From NCBI GenBank assembly GCA_001839685.1, contig MLAK01000001.1, positions 163,433 through 227,432 on the forward strand: a stretch of DNA of 64,000 bases, given 5' to 3'. The notes beneath the pieces are model-generated. The model worked only from the letters and a program-made list of their open reading frames with translations. It had not been told where the DNA came from and searched no databases. The DNA comes from Tritrichomonas foetus. Its lineage: Eukaryota > Parabasalia > Tritrichomonadida > Tritrichomonadidae. Numbering within the stretch: the stretch's first letter is position 1; each line of letters begins with the position of its first letter. Shown piece after piece: positions 54,401-62,925 of the stretch. Made by a program: the position numbers and the translations under genes.

Positions 54401-56127
54401 TTCCACTTGCGGTAATTTATTATAGTACTTATATGCTGACAGAAGTATATAATGTTAAGCATGCGTATTCAACTGATAAGCCAATAGAATATTTTATTGA
54501 AGAAGGCGAAAGAACAGCAAGATGGGCAAGCAATTTATTAAAAGATGGTCTCTGGGGAGACACCAATTCATTGAAATTAATCTTTGATAACCAGCCACCA
54601 AAATTTAATCAAACTTTTCCATCAACAACTGCTTTCACAAACCTTGAAAGATTGATTATCACCCCTTATCTAACTGGGTTAGATTTGCAAATTTCATTCT
54701 TACTTAAATCATTTCAGAAAGGAGATAATATCGAAAGAAAAGATCTCGATTTTATACAACAGTCTTACTTTGCTATACAATGGGCCAAAGATAATCGTGA
54801 TGATATCTATATCATGTCTGTTTCTGAGACAATTACAAACATTTTTGGTAAATATCACTCGATTATGCTTTGTGTATTTCTCGTTGTTACTATTGTACAG
54901 ATTGCGACAGCAATTTTCGCAATTCTTGCTTTAATTATTAAGTTAAAGTCATTGAAACGAGCTTTACAATTCTTTTTGTTCTTTAAACCTGCATCAATTT
55001 TACAAAATCAACAAATTGCAATGTTAATTTCCGAAGGAAAAGTTAAAAATGAAGAAATCACAAACAAATTTAAAAATTCAGATGACATTCTTCTAAAAAT
55101 TCCTGAAGCTATTGTTTTAGTCGATCGTGATTTAGTTATCTTTGATAGTAATGATTCATTCAATCGTTTAATATCAGAGAAAAACACACTAATTGGAAAG
55201 AAACTCACTGATGTCATGTTCCATTCAAGTAAAACCGAATATAATATTGATCATTTTGAAATGAAATTGAATGAAGTTTTAAATGGAAATGAAGAACCCA
55301 ATTTCACAATGAATTTCTCATTTTTGACATCACATCAGAAAACCTTATATGTAATTGCAAACGTGATTTGTTTGACCGAAACTGGTTCTATTCGAAGTCA
55401 ATCACAAAGTGATGAAATTTCATCAATTGCCATTGTTATTGATGACATCACAAGTCAAATGCAACGTAGAGAAAAAATGCAAAATGAGCAAGCCAAAATG
55501 AAATCCATGTTAGAAAAAGTTATGCCATTACCAATCGTTGAAGCTCTTCAAAATGGAGCAAATTCAATTTCATTTAGTGTGCAGTCTCTTTCTGTTGCAT
55601 CTGTTAAAATCGAAACAGATCCATTTTGTGAAGAAGATGGTGTTGATGCGCAATTTCGATTCTATCATCAAGTTTTCCAAATCTTTGATGAACAAATGAA
55701 GGGATTCGCACTTTTAAATAAAGTTAGAACAATGCTGAATGTTTATTCTTACGCTGGTGGATTGTTTGCAACTCAAAATAAACCAGAAAAGCATGCAGAA
55801 GAGGCAACAAGATTTGCACTCACACTTTTAACTATTCAACCACAAATTGAGGAGAAAATGAAAAGAAGAGTTTCAATGACAATTGGTTTAAATAGTGGTG
55901 GGCCAGTTGTAGCAGGTCTTCTTTCAATAAATAGACCAAGTTTCCAATTAATTGGAAATGTTTTAAAAACGTCACTTTTTTTAGTCACATCTGGAATGCC
56001 TGGACAAGTTCACATATCACGAAATGCATACGAACTTATTTATGCATATAACTTTAATGTCATTGAAAGAGGTGATATTGAACTTGTTAATGGAGAAACA
56101 CTTAGAACATATTTCGTTAATGTTTGA
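51457..56127 (+). CDS. Multi-span receptor with PAS domain and degenerate class III nucleotide-cyclase domain
   Basis: The 1556-residue protein has an N-terminal cytosolic part, then about eight hydrophobic spans (about 70-360), a soluble helical region, and further spans near 645-668, 860-885, 945-970, 980-1000 and 1135-1165. A PAS-like domain follows (about 1209-1340, IPEAIVLVDRDLVIFDSNDS). The C-terminal domain (about 1370-1556) has class III cyclase homology (GPVVAGLLSINRPSFQLIGN). Key residues are changed: the first metal Asp is replaced around Lys1384, the second (IGD in active enzymes) is Asn1428, the transition-state Asn is Lys1504 and the Arg is Phe1508. The layout matches the large adenylyl-cyclase receptor family of trichomonads, but this copy is likely catalytically dead. 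Start choice among Met1, Met25 and Met38 is uncertain. Confidence 0.8.
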   Translation: MFHTNLWQKQVFSFKKLSYTNQKQMKQIKSGFRSDDLMYEDDEPKIEELQYQELLDISMFKLAYDRTYKYFSKINSFIGISSVIYYIHIVLSFVQIVSPCLLLNSKTIWDDDSVFSFLLQVVFAFCRGWHTGDDELARRLITLILNILVAISLIILEVLKKRFQYRKVVSSKEANAVISIYKYIIPHLCSLMLCGFPASIRNLANGKHDFINYFNVIITPIVFVLEHFSFMYLAERVLIENHPGCSWNSKWYPMTMLMISINNAFDCAVIAPEKETFRLVLIALLIITYAIFGILYGVFLPHISNNFSYAISASCLAASLTALVSFICIIIDAKLSFLAIIIFAILSIIFYFINSAITRSNIIKYNQIFEDMSSSPDQENLLFNKYFKYKWQFIRCINISFSYWDPYLLSWKPFRIALEKWHDDVEILMLWSKMLAIFPQEASLFQQIVNTYQQNNKFPLTYRLQLRFIAHSRIVTLIPSLRASLVSFEKSSDFVEQMHRRFFENILSKNIAFFWRDVNDISNHVQRLDMAITQLLEAYPNNAEIAEHYCKFLESLKIEPYLLRDWRKKAEILRNGGRLKLDIAYMAALPTFPQLTDVCARTDKFDKTFFKTDDTTEDQPIMVDDDDEELHLQASLVQLMKHSKLGNIIIPSIFIILGTIITIIIFAWFLVTFNSKMINNFVNYVSSMTSIDTAILNSARLCLYAGQAVFLLADTFNRTEIMNEIAPNFYNIFGVVGPWDFSIDDVVSFGSSTRSQIDQLTSYFSLFDITDPEIAVIYNSLFVTPYAEELTKQMYVMRVMHELINLFENEPEQIFRNDTRYIRFRTTMSDIFPDFVTFASVMAEKLTNPVPKVMNTINNIMILNITLVLVLVSIPFIISQFSLGLVSNAIAGSYSTLPNTTIREVISRYSHASDDTCVVNTSSRIVLPSNSEHTYKNIFLYVVPFLSTFIVIFICSFVIYFYAYDMSTYCEYHIETIQYVSIPLAVIYYSTYMLTEVYNVKHAYSTDKPIEYFIEEGERTARWASNLLKDGLWGDTNSLKLIFDNQPPKFNQTFPSTTAFTNLERLIITPYLTGLDLQISFLLKSFQKGDNIERKDLDFIQQSYFAIQWAKDNRDDIYIMSVSETITNIFGKYHSIMLCVFLVVTIVQIATAIFAILALIIKLKSLKRALQFFLFFKPASILQNQQIAMLISEGKVKNEEITNKFKNSDDILLKIPEAIVLVDRDLVIFDSNDSFNRLISEKNTLIGKKLTDVMFHSSKTEYNIDHFEMKLNEVLNGNEEPNFTMNFSFLTSHQKTLYVIANVICLTETGSIRSQSQSDEISSIAIVIDDITSQMQRREKMQNEQAKMKSMLEKVMPLPIVEALQNGANSISFSVQSLSVASVKIETDPFCEEDGVDAQFRFYHQVFQIFDEQMKGFALLNKVRTMLNVYSYAGGLFATQNKPEKHAEEATRFALTLLTIQPQIEEKMKRRVSMTIGLNSGGPVVAGLLSINRPSFQLIGNVLKTSLFLVTSGMPGQVHISRNAYELIYAYNFNVIERGDIELVNGETLRTYFVNV

Positions 56128-56903
56128 TTCATTATATACTTATTTTAGATATTTTTATATAATTGTTTTAGATATTTTGTATGTAATAGATTTTTGTTTT
56201 ATTTTGTTTTCAATAAATGTTTGTTTTATTTCATATTTATGACAATTTTTGATTTGATTTTTCCGTAAAAGTGATTCGTCACATAGTTTATGATATGGTT
56301 CTAAATTTGATTTATACTTTTGCTCCAACGGATAAAATATATGATTATCGACTCAAATAAATTTTTATTATATCTTTAATATCTTTAATTGTATACTTTT
56401 AGACATAATATTGACAGATATATATCTAAACCTTTCATAGAACATTTAAATTTAAATTAGTTTTAATAGACATTTCCTCATTTATAAAAACAATTGATTT
56501 TTTAAAATAGAAATCATTCTTAAAATCAGATATACATTATATTACAGGATTATTCTTTTTTCACACTGGAATAACCATGTTTTTTTCTATATATTTTTTC
56601 AATGAATGTCTGAAATTTGAATCAGCTTTTAGGAAAGTGAAAATTTGAATTAGATAAAATGTTAATCATCTTTCTTCGAATGGAAATATATGTCAAATTA
56701 TGATTGGAAAATAAAAATACCGAAAAAATATAGGAATAAATTTTATGTGGATAGATATCGAATGTATTTATTCTGAGTTCACAAATATTACCCTTGAATA
56801 TTTTCTCAAAAAACTTCACTTTTTAAATATAATATAATTCTTCCAAAATACTGAATCTTTCTCAAACATGTTGTTAATTCTTATCAAAAAGTTTTTTAGA
56901 ATA
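56128..56903. other. Intergenic region, 776 bp
   Basis: Strongly AT-rich. Repeated TTTTAGATATTTT-type words follow the cyclase stop (56143-56180) and TATCTTTAATATCTTTAAT occurs at 56371-56389. Leftward open frames here are AT-driven and not called. The rightward kinase frame extends 12 codons above the preferred start. Confidence 0.4.
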
Positions 56904-57971
56904 ATGGCGTCTTCGAATCCTTTTATTAATTCCAGGTTGAATTCCTTACGTATTAATGCCGCCTTAACCCTTCGAAAAAGCCGAAACATATCGCAACAGA
57001 ACTCCTCGCACAATTTAATTCCAGAATACAAGCCTATCAAGGCGATTGGGCAAGGCGCATTCGGCGTTGTTTATATTGCCCAGTCGCCGGATGGCGAAAC
57101 AGTTGCCATTAAGAAAGTTCTGCAAGATCCTCGATATAAAAACAGAGAACTCGACACATTGAAAATGCTAAATCACAATAATTGTATACGACTAAAAAAT
57201 GCATTTAAATCACGCGGACATAAACAGAATGAGGTCTACCTCAATATAGTCATGGATTTTTTGCCGATGTCACTTCATCAATTTATCATGAATTATCGAC
57301 AAAAAAAAATGTATCCGCCAGTCTTGTTTATCAAACTATTCAGCTTCCAGATTTTTGCAGGGCTCCACTATTTGCATTGTAAAGGAATTACTCATCGTGA
57401 CATGAAACCACAAAATGTGATCATTGATTCTGATTCAGGTGAACTGAAAATTTGTGATTTCGGAAGTGCAAAAATGCTGAAACCAGGTGAAAAATCCGTT
57501 TCTTATATTGCTTCTCGATTTTATCGTGCTCCTGAACTAGTTTTCGATTGTACTGAATATACCAGTTCAATTGATATTTGGGCGGCTGGGTGTATCATAG
57601 CAGAAGGGCTAATGGCAGGTACACCGATTTTTGCTGGTTTGTCGTCGGTTGGCCAACTAGCTGAAATATTCAGAGTTTTGGGATTTCCAACAAAAGAAGA
57701 ACTTTCGTCTTTTCCTCATTCATTGGATATTTCGAGTGTTCCGCCATGTACCGGAAAAAGTACATCACTTGACGCCGTTCTTCCACCGCACACCCCTGAA
57801 GACATGCGCGATTTACTTCGCTCAATTTTCGTGTATAACCCGAAACAGCGGCCAACAGCCCTGGAATGCATGCAGCACCCTTGCTATGATGACTTATTTG
57901 TATCTGGAATAACTATGCCAAATGGAAGACCATTACCAACAATGATACGGAAACCTTCTATCTACGCTTGA
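56904..57971 (+). CDS. GSK3-family (CMGC) protein kinase
   Basis: Starting at ATG 56904 (MASSNPFINSRLNSLRINAA) the protein has 355 residues. An upstream in-frame ATG at 56868 adds a hydrophobic 12-residue leader that looks non-coding. All kinase motifs are present: glycine loop GQGAFG (49-54), VAIK Lys70, HRDMKPQN (Asp166, Asn171), DFG (185-187) and APE (209-211). The signature KVLQDPRYKNREL and the activation-loop Tyr201 in SYIASRFYRAPE identify the GSK3/shaggy group. The inhibitory N-terminal Ser motif of animal GSK3 (RPRTTSF) is absent, though the basic Ser-containing stretch LTLRKSRNIS precedes the domain. It probably regulates growth or cytoskeletal signalling, and appears catalytically intact. 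Confidence 0.9.
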   Translation: MASSNPFINSRLNSLRINAALTLRKSRNISQQNSSHNLIPEYKPIKAIGQGAFGVVYIAQSPDGETVAIKKVLQDPRYKNRELDTLKMLNHNNCIRLKNAFKSRGHKQNEVYLNIVMDFLPMSLHQFIMNYRQKKMYPPVLFIKLFSFQIFAGLHYLHCKGITHRDMKPQNVIIDSDSGELKICDFGSAKMLKPGEKSVSYIASRFYRAPELVFDCTEYTSSIDIWAAGCIIAEGLMAGTPIFAGLSSVGQLAEIFRVLGFPTKEELSSFPHSLDISSVPPCTGKSTSLDAVLPPHTPEDMRDLLRSIFVYNPKQRPTALECMQHPCYDDLFVSGITMPNGRPLPTMIRKPSIYA

Positions 57972-57990
57972 TGCTCTTTATCACATGTCC

Positions 57991-58125
57991 AGATTTTTGT
58001 TTTCTTATTCATTTTTTTGATTTCTTATTCAGATTTTTGATTTCTTGTTCAGATTTTTGATTTCTTGTTCAGATTTTTGATTTCTTGTTCAGATTATTGA
58101 TTTCTTATTCAGATTTTTGATTGTT
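57991..58125. repeat. 20-bp minisatellite after the GSK3 gene
   Basis: Six full and one partial copies of the unit AGATTTTTGATTTCTTGTTC (variants with TTATTC) follow the kinase stop within 20 bp. The array would be transcribed in the 3-prime region. It is in perfect 20-bp register, suggesting recent expansion. Confidence 0.9.
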
Positions 58126-58490
58126 CGATTTTTTTATTTGTTTGTATGAATATATTCATTCACCAGTTAATGCTTTCAAGGATTGTTTTAGAATATTGCG
58201 TTGACAATGTAAGGGGAAGTTGTTAAAAAGGTTGTTTGTTAATAATAGTTGAATGATTATTGATCAACCAGAAAATCATTCACGAATGATTTTATTTTCC
58301 TCCAAATGTTTTTTATTAAATATGCGTTATTATTATCTACTTTCTCTTCTTTTAATTTTGTTTTTTTTTTTTTCTGATTTTATCCTGATGTCTTTTTATG
58401 CGTATTTACACTTTTTTTTTTAAATATAACATGAAAGGAAATGAATATGATGGCAGAAAAACATGACATTTGATGTGAAAATCATTTAGT
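58126..58490. promoter_or_regulatory. Intergenic region upstream of ARM-like gene
   Basis: AT-rich, with ten-base-plus T tracts near 58360-58420. AATCATTCACGAATGATT (58273-58290) is a perfect 8-bp inverted repeat around CA. No gene is evident. Confidence 0.35.
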
Positions 58491-60059
58491 ATGATACATA
58501 ATTACAAGGGTTCTTTAGGAAATGATGACATAAATAACAAGCGAAAAAGAATTTTTACACATTTTTTGCATCTTGATTCAAAAAAAAACTATAAAGATAA
58601 CATCACCAATTTTAATTCATCATTAGATGAAAATTCTCTTCAAAATTGTTTAAGTAGATTACAAAACAAAGAAACAGGTGTTCATTCAGTTATAACATTA
58701 TGTGACTATATAAAAGCAAATCCAATTGAAGTCTTCAAAATCATGACACTCAACCATGTTATTGTATTTTTTGATTATATCACAATTCTTGAAACACAAA
58801 AACAAGTTTTATCAGCAATTTGTTTTCTTCTCCAACTTCTTAATGATGATGTAGATGACCATGTTCAAAAAATAGAATTAATTTCACGACTTGAATTTTA
58901 TTCACATATCAAAATTTTAATAGACACACCAACAGATAGCCAAACTCAACAACTTGCTATTTGCTGTGCTCTGTATTCTTTAGAACTTGGTGAAAATGTT
59001 AGAAAATGTATGTTTGAAAATGAAATTTATGATGTTTTAATGAAAGAAACAATGAAAACTGATACTGCTGAATACTTGAGGGCTCATTTCTTCAAAATTG
59101 CAACTAAATATTGTTCTGAAATGAGTGATATTGTTATGCAATCTTTAATTACATTTCTCTTCAATCTTTTAAAAAGCGATGATGAAATTATTATATGTGA
59201 AGCAATTTCAGCTTTAGACAATTCTTTTTCTTTTTCTTTCATCAGTTTTCAATTAATCAAAGAAAATCATATAATCGATTTATTAATTTCATATCTAGAT
59301 AATAAATCCAATCATGAAATAAATGGGGCAATTTCTAAAGGGAATTCCAACACATCTTTTTCAAATCAAAACAATCCAGAAAATAATCCAAGAATTAACA
59401 ATATGAATAATATTTCCAACAATGCAGTTATTAATCATAATGAAGAATGTGGTATTGAGTGTTTGAAATTGAAGAGAGCTACTGCAAAAATCTTGTTTTC
59501 TTTGATTCAGGTAAATTTGATTTCTTTTGATGAAATGATGAAAAATAAGTTGATCTTTAGATTATTGAATGTTTCAAAAGTTAATGATAAAAAACTCTCA
59601 TTTTATTCATTTAGAATCATTAAATTCATTTATCAAGATCCTGAAATGTTTGATCTATTTGAAATTTCTAATATAGTAAGTAATTATAACTTTTCTGAAA
59701 CTTTTTCGAATACTAGTTTTGAAATTAAAATGGATTTGTTAACTGCTTTACAATTGTTTGTTTTTTGTTTTACAGCTGAACAAATTCAAGCATTATTAAC
59801 TGAACCAATGCTTTCATTCTTGTGTGATCTTTTAAATTCTGAAAATTGTGGAGTGTCTGCTGATATTTGTCATGTTTTATCAATGGCTCTTTCAAAAAAT
59901 CTTAATGCAGATTTTCTTCAACTCATTATTTATTCACTTAACGAATATGGTGGGATGGAAATTCTTATTTCGCAAACAATTGATCCAGACAACAACCAAG
60001 CTGATGTTAATCATATTACTCAATTCTTAAAATCACTTGGAGTTCAACCAACAGAATAA
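58491..60059 (+). CDS. Armadillo-like helical repeat protein
   Basis: The 522-residue protein has a polar N-terminus (MIHNYKGSLGNDDINNKRKR) followed by a nearly all-helical body with ARM-like triplets (for example TQKQVLSAICFLLQLLNDDV and TQQLAICCALYSLELGENVR). The body is interrupted by an Asn/Ser-rich low-complexity insert (about 280-310). Basic residues KRKR near the N-terminus could be an importin-binding signal, and importin-alpha-like folds share this design. However, the W-x-x-x-N ladder that defines importin-alpha is not evident. It resembles the protein at 25234 in size and texture. Probably a protein-interaction scaffold. Confidence 0.65.
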   Translation: MIHNYKGSLGNDDINNKRKRIFTHFLHLDSKKNYKDNITNFNSSLDENSLQNCLSRLQNKETGVHSVITLCDYIKANPIEVFKIMTLNHVIVFFDYITILETQKQVLSAICFLLQLLNDDVDDHVQKIELISRLEFYSHIKILIDTPTDSQTQQLAICCALYSLELGENVRKCMFENEIYDVLMKETMKTDTAEYLRAHFFKIATKYCSEMSDIVMQSLITFLFNLLKSDDEIIICEAISALDNSFSFSFISFQLIKENHIIDLLISYLDNKSNHEINGAISKGNSNTSFSNQNNPENNPRINNMNNISNNAVINHNEECGIECLKLKRATAKILFSLIQVNLISFDEMMKNKLIFRLLNVSKVNDKKLSFYSFRIIKFIYQDPEMFDLFEISNIVSNYNFSETFSNTSFEIKMDLLTALQLFVFCFTAEQIQALLTEPMLSFLCDLLNSENCGVSADICHVLSMALSKNLNADFLQLIIYSLNEYGGMEILISQTIDPDNNQADVNHITQFLKSLGVQPTE

Positions 60060-60419
60060 AAATATTTGCGATATGTAATGACAAATGAAATATATACAAT
60101 ATTATTATTTTTTATAAAGTAGAACATTCTCTCTATTTCATGAAACATCTATCTTATAACTCATAATATTTATTAAGGTACTACTTATGTACATTTTCAT
60201 TGTATTGTCCATAAGGATGAATGACTCCCTCCTTTTAATCAAAAAATGATTTGATTTTAAAGCCTGAAAACTTCTCACCTCATAGTTTTTGTTCCTCAGA
60301 AGAACCCATAAGTATTTATCATACAAGTTTTTGCTAGTTTTAAGAAATATTATTCGAAATAAAAATTTTGATAAAAAAGTTTAGAAATTGAGAAAAAGTG
60401 ATTCGACATTAGTTTAGAT
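60060..60419. other. Convergent intergenic region
   Basis: AT-rich DNA between convergent genes. A 62-codon leftward frame (60138-60326) has no convincing protein character and is not called. TATTATTATTTTTTATAAAG near 60098 could serve 3-prime processing. Confidence 0.35.
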
Positions 60420-60740
60420 TTACCATCCTTCATCATCATCATCCCATTTATCGTCATCTTTTCCTCTATGAGCGATTTTGACCTCAGTTGTCTTTTCGCT
60501 AAGACTTTCAAGCATTTGCTTGATTTGCGCATCTGGGATTGGCCCTGTCATGCGTTGTTGCTGGGCCATCAAAACGAGGGCATCTTCGACCTGGCGAACT
60601 TTTTCTGGTTTGACCAACCTGACGCGTCCTAATCTCTCTTTGCCCTCTGTAGTGAGGAGCGAGTCAATGATTTGCTGGCGCTGGGCCTCTTTTTGAGCCT
60701 CCTGTTCTTGTTTCTTCTGAGCTGCTGCTGGATCTTGCAT
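60420..60740 (-). CDS. PDCD5: PDCD5 (TFAR19-related) family protein
   Basis: I start at the ATG ending at base 60740 (MQDPAAAQKKQEQEAQKEAQ, 106 residues). Three codons upstream begin with GTG and are excluded. The sequence matches the PDCD5 family: an N-terminal helix, then a three-helix core with IIDSLLTTEGKERLGRVRLV, KPEKVRQVEDALVLMAQQQ, and IPDAQIKQMLESLSE. An acidic tail D-D-D-K-W-D-D-D-D-E-G-W follows. The family includes archaeal DNA-binding-like proteins and eukaryotic PDCD5, which binds the TRiC/CCT chaperonin and other partners. It has higher GC and more C/G-ending codons than most neighbours, consistent with high expression. Confidence 0.9.
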   Translation of the reverse strand: MQDPAAAQKKQEQEAQKEAQRQQIIDSLLTTEGKERLGRVRLVKPEKVRQVEDALVLMAQQQRMTGPIPDAQIKQMLESLSEKTTEVKIAHRGKDDDKWDDDDEGW

Positions 60741-61432
60741 TTCTGTCACTTTTTTTAGATTTTGTGGAGTGAAATTAAAAACGACAATCCTATTTTTGAT
60801 GGCTTACTAACAATTAAATCTTCTGAAATTTCTGCATGAAAATCTTAGAAGTTCACAATTTTGGATTTGTTTTCAAATATTTGTATGAAAATCGTCAGAC
60901 TCTCAATTTTTAAGACAAAACTTCACAAATTCATCTCACATCACAAAATCTTGTTTTTATGAGCTTTTTTCTATCCTGAACTCTTTGGATGTCCCATATA
61001 AAATATTCATCAAAGAAATAGTCATTTGAAACAAAAGTCTTTTGATAGAGTCATCATTTCAATTATATCGAAAAATAACTATTTCACAAAAAAAATGTTA
61101 CTTGATTCACTATGTTTTTTGTATTTCTTATTCTAATATAATGTATTATAATAACTTTTCATTGTTTATCGAAAACTTCATTTTTTTCATTATTTTCAAA
61201 AAATAGGATTTTGGTTGTCCTCATATGGTGAGACAATTGTGCTATTAACTGCTATAATCATGGCACTATGATATGACCAATATTTGCCAGTTGGTGAAAT
61301 AATTAAATATTTGTATTGTTTAAAATCATCATTTAATGAAAGAAACAAAAAACGGAGTCGATATTGACAAATTAAATAAAAAAGATCTATTGTTTGTGTA
61401 AAAGGATTTATTTTTCACTAAAATAAAGGAAT
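60741..61432. other. Intergenic region, 692 bp
   Basis: AT-rich DNA between two leftward genes. No gene, tandem repeat or strong hairpin noticed. Runs of A/T and a small cluster TTCATTTTTTTCATTATTTTCA (61179-61200) are all that stand out. Confidence 0.4.
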
Positions 61433-62596
61433 TTAAAGTTCTTTGGCAGGATTTTCAGTAAACACTGCTTCTGATTGAATAGTTACTGGCTCTCCGAAAG
61501 GTTTAGTATTATCTTTTTGAGCTGTCTCTGCCTCTTGCTGAGCTGCTTCTGCTTCTTGCTGAGCTGGTTCTGCCTCTTGCTGAACTGGTTCTGGTTCTGG
61601 TTTTGGAATGAATTCATTAAAAACATTATATCTTCTCTTCATTCCGTCAAGGGCTTTGTATGATCCTTTTCTTGCTGTCAGGATTTTGTTCATTGTCTCC
61701 ATATCCTTCTGGACTTGCTCGACGCCTTTGGCGTTGATTCTTTCCATCACCTTCACATAAAACTCGGCGCCCTTTATGGCCTTCATCCTTTCGAGCGCGT
61801 CTGCCTTTCCGGCAAGGAACTCCTTAACAAGGGGCGTGGCCTCGTCGACGATGCCCGCTGTGTCAAGAAGGAGACCGTTTGCTGCACGCTCTGTTCCGCA
61901 GTTCTTGTTGATGAATGAGGCAACGCCATCGGCTGTACGTGGTCCGTCATATTCAATACTCGAATTGTCTTTGAAGAGCTTAATTGATGGATATCCACTC
62001 ACGCCAACGCCATCGCAGAATTCTTTGTAAAGTTCGCAGTTCACGGTTCCAATTGCGGCGTCCTCTTCAACTTGGAAGGCGGCAGCGGCGATTTTGGCTT
62101 CTGGAAGGAATCGCTTGCAATGGCCGCACCATGGGGCGAAAAATGTGACGAAGAGGCATTTGCGAGATGATGTGTGGTTTTCGAAGTTTAATGGATTGAG
62201 TTCAATGAAGACCTTTGGTGGACGTTTGGCCTTGGATGTTGTATAATTTTCGATAAAATCGCAGAAGCCGTCAACACTACGTTGTCCGTGAAATTCGATT
62301 CCTTCGGTTTTGCCTTCTTTGAAAAGATAAATTGTTGGATATCCGTCGATTTTATGTTTTTCGCAAACTTTCTTATTTACTGAGCAATCAACACCACCAA
62401 ATGTGACATCTGTGAATGTTGTGGCTGCTTCGGCGAATTCAGCAGCCATGGCGCGACAGTGGCCGCAAGATGGACTGTAAAATTTGACGAATGAGGGCTG
62501 CTTGCCACCAATAACGGTTTTGTAGTTCTTGTCTGTAATTTCAACGTATTCGGAGCGTGAAAGGGCGGTAAACAGGAAGAAGAGCTGTAACACCAT
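61433..62596 (-). CDS. Protein disulfide isomerase, two thioredoxin domains plus ERp29-like C-domain
   Basis: The 387-residue protein has a signal peptide (MVLQLFFLFTALSRS). Thioredoxin domain a (about 17-120) has CGHC at 44-47, preceded by Pro-Ser rather than the usual Pro-Trp. A second domain (about 128-235) has FFAPWCGHC (157-160). Cis-Pro motifs GYPT and GYPS are present. A helical ERp29c/PDI-D-type domain (about 243-330) follows. The C-terminus holds tandem Gln/Glu/Ala repeats (Q-Q-E-A-E-x-A units) and ends in AKEL, a variant of the KDEL ER-retrieval signal. It catalyses disulfide formation and isomerisation in the ER. The gene is markedly richer in GC and in G/C-ending codons than most of the window, suggesting high expression. 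Confidence 0.9.
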   Translation of the reverse strand: MVLQLFFLFTALSRSEYVEITDKNYKTVIGGKQPSFVKFYSPSCGHCRAMAAEFAEAATTFTDVTFGGVDCSVNKKVCEKHKIDGYPTIYLFKEGKTEGIEFHGQRSVDGFCDFIENYTTSKAKRPPKVFIELNPLNFENHTSSRKCLFVTFFAPWCGHCKRFLPEAKIAAAAFQVEEDAAIGTVNCELYKEFCDGVGVSGYPSIKLFKDNSSIEYDGPRTADGVASFINKNCGTERAANGLLLDTAGIVDEATPLVKEFLAGKADALERMKAIKGAEFYVKVMERINAKGVEQVQKDMETMNKILTARKGSYKALDGMKRRYNVFNEFIPKPEPEPVQQEAEPAQQEAEAAQQEAETAQKDNTKPFGEPVTIQSEAVFTENPAKEL

Positions 62597-62925
62597 GTTT
62601 TTTCTTTTAGCCGGCTAAACCGTAATGCTGCCAGCTTTTTCTTTTGTTACTTGGCTGAACAAACTTATAATTGATTGAATTCAGTCAAATTTAATGATCT
62701 TTGGAATCGAATTTTTATCGGTGTTTGGTTCATAATCGGTATGTAAAGAACAAGGAATGGCATTGGGCCAATGAATAAGAAAGATATACAAGCATAAACA
62801 ATGCAGAGGTATCTCTCAGATTCGAAATTTATCAGTTAACTAGAAAAAAAAAAACTAAATCTACAAAAATAGTAATTTCTCTCAAATTAGAAATAAAAAA
62901 AATTAAAATCAAACGAATAAAAGCA
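62597..62925. promoter_or_regulatory. Divergent intergenic region
   Basis: 329 bp between divergent starts. TAGCCGGCTAAACCGTAATG (62610-62629) near the PDI start includes the palindrome TAGCCGGCTA. Poly-A tracts lie at 62844-62852. No gene is evident. Confidence 0.35.

Noticed and set aside
56622..57040. Leftward open frames upstream of the kinase gene
   Set aside because: AT-driven composition, overlap with the kinase start, no family resemblance.
60138..60326. 62-codon leftward frame in the convergent gap
   Set aside because: No protein-like conservation pattern; located where 3-prime processing signals are expected.
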